Part shown: piece by piece, positions 1-6,373 of the stretch
Numbering within the stretch: the first letter of the stretch is position 1
Layout: each line of letters begins with the position of its first letter
Source: Gallionella sp.
Lineage (GTDB): Bacteria; Pseudomonadota; Gammaproteobacteria; Burkholderiales; Gallionellaceae
Length of the DNA stretch: 6,373 bases
Assembly (NCBI GenBank): GCA_004298605.1
Contig: SCPW01000362.1
Span: 1 to 6,373 of the forward strand
Direction of reading: 5' to 3'
Position numbers and translations under genes: made by a program
The notes under the pieces: model-generated
Database searches by the model: none
Told to the model about the DNA's origin: nothing
Seen by the model: the letters and a program-made list of their open reading frames with translations, nothing else

Positions 1-1
1 C

Positions 2-385
2 GGAAAGTTCCCGGATTATGAACGCGTTATCCCAAAATATACTAACCATCTCAGCATGAATCGGATGCTCGTTCAGCAAGCTTTGCAGCGTGCGGCAATA
101 TTATCCAACGAAAAATTCAGGGGTGTCCGGTTTGTGCTGACCGAAAAAAATCTCAGCATTATCAGCAGCAACAGCGAGCAGGAAGAAGCGCAGGAGGAAA
201 TTGAAACGGATTACCATGGCGAAGCTATCGACATCGGTTTCAACGTAAATTACCTGATGGATGGATTAAACAATATCGGCAGCGAAGCGGCCATTTTCTC
301 CTTTGGCGATCCAAACAGCAGTATTTTGATAACAACGCCGGAAAATCAGGAATTTCGCTACGTTGTCATGCCGATGCGTATTTAA
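2..385 (+). CDS. dnaN: DNA polymerase III beta subunit (sliding clamp), 3' end only
   Basis: The frame is open from the window edge to a TAA stop, giving the last 127 residues of the ring-shaped clamp that tethers DNA polymerase III and other replication or repair proteins to DNA. The full protein is usually about 366-370 residues, so roughly the final third is present (most of domain III). Recognisable family segments are FPDYERVIP at the left edge, the RAAILSNEKFRGVRF helix and strand, the EQEEAQEEI stretch, IGFNVNYLMDGL, and the C-terminal YVVMPMRI. The VMPMR tail helps form the hydrophobic groove that takes clamp-binding peptides; the E. coli protein ends in Leu where this one ends in Ile, a conservative change. 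An internal ATG at 56 is not a real start, because conserved clamp sequence continues upstream of it. gyrB follows 45 bases later on the same strand, with no recF between. Confidence 0.97.
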   Translation, partial: GKFPDYERVIPKYTNHLSMNRMLVQQALQRAAILSNEKFRGVRFVLTEKNLSIISSNSEQEEAQEEIETDYHGEAIDIGFNVNYLMDGLNNIGSEAAIFSFGDPNSSILITTPENQEFRYVVMPMRI

Positions 386-391
386 AGATTA

Positions 392-2809
<2,418 letters not shown>

Positions 2810-2814
2810 AGTAA

Positions 2815-2849
2815 GCGGTGGCGCATCTCCCCGCGAGATGCGCCACCGC
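2815..2849 (+). terminator. Strong hairpin after gyrB, possible terminator lacking a U-tract
   Basis: A perfect 14-bp inverted repeat (left arm 2815-2828, right arm 2836-2849) encloses a 7-base loop, CCCCGCG. The stem is very GC-rich and begins 5 bases after the gyrB stop, the usual place for a terminator. The downstream side reads CTGGTAAAAC, with no T-run, so it is not a canonical intrinsic terminator in the forward direction. It could protect the gyrB mRNA 3' end, or terminate weakly or with help from Rho. The structure is seen in the sequence; the role is inference. Confidence 0.5.
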
Positions 2850-2867
2850 ACTGGTAAAACCCGCAGC

Positions 2868-2883
2868 TTTTCCCCTGCCCCGA
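2868..2883. repeat. 16-bp exact direct repeat, copy 1 (copy 2 at 3751-3766)
   Basis: TTTTCCCCTGCCCCGA occurs here, in the untranslated gap before the radical SAM gene, and again exactly at 3751-3766 inside that gene, where it spans the IFPCP segment of the SPASM domain. Read in the frame used by the second copy, copy 1 would give LFPCPE followed at once by a stop, with another stop nine bases before LFPCPE. It may be a small duplicated remnant or a chance match in a C-rich string. No function is assigned. Confidence 0.4.
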
Positions 2884-2915
2884 ATAACATTTCAAGCCCG
2901 AAACGAAATTTAGCC

Positions 2916-4100
2916 ATGTCTACCCCAATGACGTTTTTTCCTTATCGTTCCCAAGAAACTGCCCCGGCTCAGGAGATTTCCCCTGGAGCTTCGCCCATTG
3001 TAGGCAGCCGCGTGGAACTGCAACTGCTCACCACCCTGACGTGTAACCTGAAATGCACGTATTGTTCGCTCGGCGTGGGCGATATGGTCGGCTCACAGGG
3101 CAAGGTCTCCTATACCCCGGATGCGCTGGACGCTTTCATCAAGAAACACCTCGCCGGGTACGAGGTTTATGTCACCTTTTACGGCGGCGAGCCGACCTTG
3201 AACCTGGATTTCATAAAAGAAATCATGGGGCGTTACCCCACTTTCCGCTTCCAGCTCCAGACCAATGGCACGCTGCTGGACAACCTGCCGGATGGCGTTC
3301 TCGCGAATCTTTCCAATATCCTGCTTTCCATAGACGGCGGCGAAGCGATCACCGACGGTTTTCGCGGGCGCGGCGTGTACCGGCAGGTAGTCAAGAATAC
3401 GCGGGCGGTGCGCGACCGGATGCCCGGCACCTTTACCGCGCGCGTAACCTGGAGCAGCGAGGAAACCTCGTTCGAGGAACTGGACGAACTGGCGAATACC
3501 TTCGACTACGTGTATTTCCAGTTCGTCGCCGGAGAAGGCACTTATACGCCCGCCGCGATGGAGAAGAAAAAAGCGGTGATCACGCAACTTGTGGATAAAT
3601 TCTTTTCCAGCAATGGCTTATACCCCATTATTCCCATCATGGGGATCGTGCGCAACAAGGTGCTGCCCTCGCGCGCGACGGAACTCTATCACGGCAAAAC
3701 CCAATGCCGGGTATCCACGCACATCCTCAATGTGATGCCGGACGGCAAGATTTTCCCCTGCCCCGACATGATGTATGCGCCCGAGATGCTGCAAGGCGAT
3801 GTGATCGCGAACTGGCTCAAACCCAGCCCGCTGCAGCCGCACCCCGACATGCCGTGCGACAAATGCGAGGCGCAGCCCTGGTGCAGGGGCAATTGCCTGA
3901 AAAACCTTTATCTCGCTTACGTGAAAGGCGACCAGGACTACCGCAGCAACGTCGTCGATCCGATTTGTGACCTGGTCAGGTTTTTGGGGAAGGAAATAGA
4001 CCGCCACGACCCGCACGCCTGGTACGCGAAAGCGCCGCTGGATGTGCGCAAGACCCTGCGTGATTGCGAGGTCTACGAGTATGTCGAGATCATGCCCTGA
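2916..4100 (+). CDS. Radical SAM/SPASM domain protein, putative peptide-modifying enzyme
   Basis: The protein has 394 residues. The radical SAM core opens with LTTLTCNLKCTYC; Cys43, Cys47 and Cys50 form the CX3CX2C motif that binds the SAM-cleaving 4Fe-4S cluster. YGGEP at 89-93 is the SAM-binding GGEP motif, and LQTNGTLL and LLSIDGG are further core strands. The C-terminal part is a complete seven-cysteine SPASM domain: Cys264-X12-Gly-X4-Cys282, then Cys314-X2-Cys317-X5-Cys323-X3-Cys327, then Cys351. That pattern normally holds two auxiliary 4Fe-4S clusters. Family members mostly modify peptides or protein side chains (thioether or C-C crosslinks, cofactor maturation) in the cytoplasm. The substrate here is unknown, and no precursor peptide or partner is adjacent. 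I chose the ATG at 2916; the frame opens at an earlier ATG (2838), but that lies in the hairpin stem and would add 26 low-complexity residues. The ribosome binding site is weak. The gene converges with cbbR, so it is not in the cbb operon. I could not place it in a named subfamily. Confidence 0.9.
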   Translation: MSTPMTFFPYRSQETAPAQEISPGASPIVGSRVELQLLTTLTCNLKCTYCSLGVGDMVGSQGKVSYTPDALDAFIKKHLAGYEVYVTFYGGEPTLNLDFIKEIMGRYPTFRFQLQTNGTLLDNLPDGVLANLSNILLSIDGGEAITDGFRGRGVYRQVVKNTRAVRDRMPGTFTARVTWSSEETSFEELDELANTFDYVYFQFVAGEGTYTPAAMEKKKAVITQLVDKFFSSNGLYPIIPIMGIVRNKVLPSRATELYHGKTQCRVSTHILNVMPDGKIFPCPDMMYAPEMLQGDVIANWLKPSPLQPHPDMPCDKCEAQPWCRGNCLKNLYLAYVKGDQDYRSNVVDPICDLVRFLGKEIDRHDPHAWYAKAPLDVRKTLRDCEVYEYVEIMP

Positions 4101-4119
4101 GGCGGCATCCGGACGGCTC

Positions 4120-5013
4120 CTAAAGGTGCGCTTCCGTCAGCAAAAACTCCTTGAACGCCAGAGCCGCACTGGACAGGCGCTTGTTGCTGCGATGCGCGAC
4201 GAACCAGTGGCGTAACAGCGGAAAATGCTCGACATTGAGCATGGTGAGCCGCCCGGTTTCCAGCTCCAGTTCGATGCTGTGCAGCGACAGGATGCCCAGG
4301 CCCATACCGGCTTGAACCGCCTGTTTGATGGCTTCGTTGGTTTCCATTTCCATGCTGATATGCGGTTGGATTTGATGTTGCGCGAAAATGCGCTCCATCG
4401 CGCTGCGCGTGCCGGAGCCTTTTTCCCGCGACAGGAAAGTTTCCCGCGCAAGCTGCGCGAATTCGATGCGCTCGAATTTGGCGAGCGGATGGGTGGGCGC
4501 GGCGATCACGACCAGCGGGTTGTCCATGAACGATTCCGCGCTGATATCCAGCCCGTCCGGCGGCTGCCCCATGATGGCCAGGTCGGTGCTGTTGTCGGCA
4601 AGTTGTTTGAGCACGGCATCGCGGTTGGCGACGTGCAAAATCACATTGATATTGGGGTGCCGCTGACAGAATTTTGCCAGCAGTTGCGGGGTAAAATAAT
4701 TGGCGGTATTCACCACTGAAAGCGTGAGTTTGCCCTGCCCCAGCCCTTTCATTTCGTCGAACACCGCCTCCATTTCGGCAAGCTGCTGCGCGATGTTGCG
4801 GCTATAGTGGAACAGTTCCCGCCCGGCCTCGGTGAGAAAAATCTTTTTTCCCATCTGCTCGAATAACGGCAGGCCGATGTTCCCTTCCAGTTGCTTGATC
4901 TGCATGGACACTGCGGGCTGCGAGAGGTACAGCTCTTCGGCGGCGCGCGAGTAGTTCAGGTGGTCGGCTACTTTTTCAAATACTTGTAACTGGCGCAGGG
5001 TGAGATGGAGCAT
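4120..5013 (-). CDS. cbbR: LysR-type regulator of CO2-fixation genes, CbbR
   Basis: This is a 297-residue LysR-family activator/repressor, the usual length. The N-terminal winged helix-turn-helix is LTLRQLQVFEKVADHLNYSR, then AAEELYLSQPAVSMQIKQLE (about 4-43), followed by a linker helix to about residue 90. A periplasmic-binding-protein-like effector domain (about 95-297) includes REKGSGTR at 197-204, close to the REPGSGTR-type segment I recall from CbbR proteins. CbbR senses metabolites of the Calvin cycle and reductant state and activates cbb transcription. The divergent position next to cbbM is the classic arrangement and is the main reason for naming it CbbR. A GTG at 5040 would add nine residues, but the ATG at 5013 gives the normal N-terminus and lies downstream of the transcription start expected from the -10 box at 5042-5047. 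The stop is TAG at 4120-4122, 19 bases from the stop of the convergent radical SAM gene. Confidence 0.93.
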   Translation of the reverse strand: MLHLTLRQLQVFEKVADHLNYSRAAEELYLSQPAVSMQIKQLEGNIGLPLFEQMGKKIFLTEAGRELFHYSRNIAQQLAEMEAVFDEMKGLGQGKLTLSVVNTANYFTPQLLAKFCQRHPNINVILHVANRDAVLKQLADNSTDLAIMGQPPDGLDISAESFMDNPLVVIAAPTHPLAKFERIEFAQLARETFLSREKGSGTRSAMERIFAQHQIQPHISMEMETNEAIKQAVQAGMGLGILSLHSIELELETGRLTMLNVEHFPLLRHWFVAHRSNKRLSSAALAFKEFLLTEAHL

Positions 5014-5041
5014 GGCTGGAACCGGGTTAAAAGGCGCCACA

Positions 5042-5047
5042 ATTATA
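5042..5047 (-). promoter_or_regulatory. Candidate -10 box of the cbbR promoter
   Basis: On the minus strand this reads TATAAT, a perfect sigma-70 -10 hexamer, preceded by TGA, making an extended -10 (TGNTATAAT). The best-spaced -35 is poor (CATAAT at 5065-5070), which an extended -10 can compensate for. Transcription would start near 5035, about 22 bases before the chosen ATG at 5013. The -35 region lies inside the palindrome at 5046-5079, so bound CbbR should repress its own gene. Confidence 0.6.
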
Positions 5048-5079
5048 TCAAACCATAAGCAATTATTATGGTTTTGATA
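5046..5079. promoter_or_regulatory. Palindromic CbbR operator (recognition site)
   Basis: Arms AAACCATAA (5050-5058) and TTATGGTTT (5066-5074) are perfect reverse complements around a 7-base centre. The symmetry extends to TATCAAACCATAA and TTATGGTTTTGATA if one base is bulged. Its core is TAA-N7-TTA, a T-N11-A element of the kind LysR-type proteins bind. The centre at 5062 is about 65 bases upstream of the predicted cbbM start (near 5127), the standard place for a LysR recognition site. The site assignment is inference; the symmetry is seen directly. Confidence 0.75.
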
Positions 5080-5092
5080 AAAACAATTGACT

Positions 5093-5101
5093 ATTGCTTA
5101 T
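5093..5101. promoter_or_regulatory. Possible CbbR activation half-site
   Basis: ATTGCTTAT is the exact reverse complement of ATAAGCAAT at 5055-5063, which runs from one arm into the centre of the main palindrome. It lies around -26 to -34 relative to the predicted cbbM transcription start, where LysR-type activation sites usually overlap the -35 region. It probably serves as the second, weaker binding element. Confidence 0.5.
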
Positions 5102-5120
5102 AGAGAGGCATCGCTATAGT
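5094..5120 (+). promoter_or_regulatory. Candidate cbbM promoter
   Basis: The -10 candidate TATAGT (5115-5120) matches five of six consensus positions. The nearest -35 candidate is TTGCTT (5094-5099), with a short 15-base spacer; a weak, badly spaced -35 is typical of an activator-dependent promoter. An alternative pair is TTGATA (5074-5079) with TATAGA (5099-5104), 19 bases apart. The first choice puts the transcription start near 5127, leaves a leader of about 63 bases before cbbM, and places the CbbR palindrome at -65. Confidence 0.5.
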
Positions 5121-5175
5121 GGCAACTGTTGTAGGTCGCAGTTATTTTTGGGCAGTGAAAATTAATCGTTAACAC

Positions 5176-5180
5176 AGGAG
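5176..5180 (+). promoter_or_regulatory. Ribosome binding site of cbbM
   Basis: AGGAG, continued by AG, stands 9 bases before the ATG at 5190. It is the clearest Shine-Dalgarno sequence in the window, much stronger than those of gyrB or the radical SAM gene, and it fixes the cbbM start. Confidence 0.8.
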
Positions 5181-5189
5181 AGTAAAACA

Positions 5190-6373
5190 ATGGATCAATC
5201 GAATCGTTATGCGGATCTGAGTCTGAAAGAAGAAGACCTGCTCAAGGGTGGCAACCATATTCTGGTCGCTTACACGATGGAACCGGCAGCCGGCACCGGC
5301 TATCTGGAAGCGGCGGCGCATATCGCGGCCGAGTCTTCCACCGGCACCAATGTTGAAGTGAGCACCACCGACGAATTCACCAAGGGCGTGGATGCGCTGG
5401 TGTACTTCATCGACGAAGCCAAGGGCATCATGAAGGTGGCCTACCCGAACGACCTGTTCGACCGCAACGTGACCGATGGTCGCGCGATGATCGTTTCGTT
5501 CCTGACCCTGTGCATCGGCAATAACCAAGGCATGGGCGACATAGCGAGTTTGCAGATGCAAGATTTCTATGTGCCGCCGCGCATGTTGCAGTTGTTCGAT
5601 GGTCCTGCCAAGGATATTTCCGACCTGTGGCGCATTTTGGGTCGCCCGGTCAAGGACGGCGGCTACATTTCCGGCACCATCATCAAGCCGAAGCTGGGTC
5701 TGCGCCCCGAGCCATTCGCCAAGGCGGCCTACCAGTTCTGGCTGGGTGGCGACTTCATCAAGAACGATGAGCCGCAAGGCAACCAAGTGTTCTGCCCACT
5801 GAAAAAAGTTCTGCCGCTGGTTTACGACTCGCTGAAGCGCGCCCAGGACGAAACCGGCCAAGCCAAGCTGTTCTCCCTGAACATCACGGCGGACGACCAC
5901 TATGAAATGTGCGCCCGCGCCGATTTCGCGCTGGAAACATTCGGCCCGGATGCAGACAAAGTCGCGTTCCTGGTGGACGGCTACGTGGGCGGCCCGGGCA
6001 TGGTCACCACGGCTCGTCGCCAGTACCCGGGCCAGTACCTGCACTACCACCGTGCCGGTCACGGCGCGGTGACTTCGCCATCCTCCAAGCGCGGCTATAC
6101 CGCGTTCGTGTTGGCCAAGATGTCCCGTTTGCAAGGTGCTTCCGGCATCCACGTCGGCACGATGGGTTATGGCAAGATGGAAGGCGGCAAGGACGACCGT
6201 ATCATCGCTTACATGATCGAACGCGATAGCTGCACCGGCCCGTTCTATCATCAGGAATGGTATGGCATGAAGCCGACCACCCCGATCATCTCCGGCGGCA
6301 TGAATGCGTTGCGTCTGCCGGGCTTCTTCGAAAATCTCGGCCACGGCAACGTGATCAACACAGCGGGCGGCGG
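5190..6373 (+). CDS. cbbM: Ribulose-1,5-bisphosphate carboxylase/oxygenase, form II large subunit, 5' part
   Basis: This enzyme fixes CO2 onto ribulose bisphosphate in the Calvin cycle. Form II has no small subunit and generally works as dimers or higher oligomers, best suited to high CO2 and low O2. The window holds 394 codons and runs off the edge in codon 395; the family is about 460-466 residues, so roughly 70 are missing. Residue numbering runs level with the Rhodospirillum rubrum enzyme. Visible catalytic residues: Glu48, Asn111 (in GNNQGMGD), Lys166 (GTIIKPKLG), Lys191 (carbamylated), Asp193 and Glu194 ([13 protein letters not shown]), His287 (HYHRAGHG), His321, loop-6 Lys329 (GYGKMEG), and Ser368-Gly-Gly. 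The N-terminus [17 protein letters not shown] is typical. The start has a strong ribosome binding site, and codon choice leans to CTG, GGC, AAG and ACC, as in a highly expressed gene. The frame is intact to the edge. cbbQ and cbbO activase genes often follow form II genes but would lie outside the window. Confidence 0.98.
   Translation, partial: MDQSNRYADLSLKEEDLLKGGNHILVAYTMEPAAGTGYLEAAAHIAAESSTGTNVEVSTTDEFTKGVDALVYFIDEAKGIMKVAYPNDLFDRNVTDGRAMIVSFLTLCIGNNQGMGDIASLQMQDFYVPPRMLQLFDGPAKDISDLWRILGRPVKDGGYISGTIIKPKLGLRPEPFAKAAYQFWLGGDFIKNDEPQGNQVFCPLKKVLPLVYDSLKRAQDETGQAKLFSLNITADDHYEMCARADFALETFGPDADKVAFLVDGYVGGPGMVTTARRQYPGQYLHYHRAGHGAVTSPSSKRGYTAFVLAKMSRLQGASGIHVGTMGYGKMEGGKDDRIIAYMIERDSCTGPFYHQEWYGMKPTTPIISGGMNALRLPGFFENLGHGNVINTAGG

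Noticed and set aside
56..385. A separate 109-residue gene starting at ATG 56
   Set aside because: Clamp sequence (FPDYERVIP) continues in frame to the window edge, so this is only the end of dnaN.
2838..2915. Upstream start of the radical SAM gene at ATG 2838
   Set aside because: The ATG is inside the hairpin stem, no clear ribosome binding site precedes it, and the 26 added residues look like untranslated DNA. It is kept only as a question in the findings.
4101..4119. Bidirectional terminator between the convergent radical SAM and cbbR genes
   Set aside because: The gap is only 19 bases, with a short TCCGGA palindrome and no stem of useful length or T-run.
5087..5120. TTGACT (5087-5092) as the -35 of cbbM
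   Set aside because: It is a good hexamer match, but the spacer to TATAGT (5115-5120) is 22 bases, and the next TATA-like box (5099-5104) is only 6 bases away. Neither spacing works for sigma-70.
5169..6344. 391-codon open frame on the minus strand opposite cbbM
   Set aside because: It lies wholly antisense to an unmistakable RubisCO gene with all catalytic residues, has no recognisable domain, and its His/Arg/Val-rich make-up is what antisense reading of a GC-biased gene gives.

Overview
The window looks like an origin-proximal stretch of a chromosome from an autotrophic proteobacterium, most likely a betaproteobacterium of the Nitrosomonadales/Gallionellales kind (iron, sulfur or ammonia oxidisers). 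Three things point there: the dnaN-gyrB order with no recF between them, the proteobacterial-type long GyrB, and a form II RubisCO with a divergent CbbR regulator. The taxonomic call is inference from gene content and remembered protein similarity, not from a search.

Layout. Bases 1-385 hold the 3' end of dnaN (sliding clamp). The 45-base gap that follows contains a perfect 16-bp parS palindrome (392-407), the binding site of the chromosome-partitioning protein ParB. gyrB (431-2809) is complete and intact. After it comes a 14-bp perfect hairpin (2815-2849) and then a complete radical SAM/SPASM protein gene (2916-4100) with all ten expected cluster cysteines but no recognisable precursor peptide or partner. 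It converges with cbbR (4120-5013, minus strand), a LysR-type regulator; their stop codons are 19 bases apart. The 176-base cbbR-cbbM intergenic region carries an AT-rich palindrome, a related inverted half-site and face-to-face promoter candidates. The window ends inside cbbM (5190 onward), whose first 394 codons contain every catalytic residue expected in that part of a form II RubisCO.

How it fits together. The left half is replication and topology housekeeping (clamp, gyrase, partition site). The right half is a CO2-fixation control module: CbbR is expected to bind the central palindrome, repress its own promoter and activate cbbM. The geometry fits the LysR model well: the palindrome centre (5062) lies about 65 bases upstream of the transcription start predicted for cbbM. 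The radical SAM/SPASM gene between the two blocks is the least understood part of the window. No mobile element, CRISPR array, tRNA or rRNA was seen.
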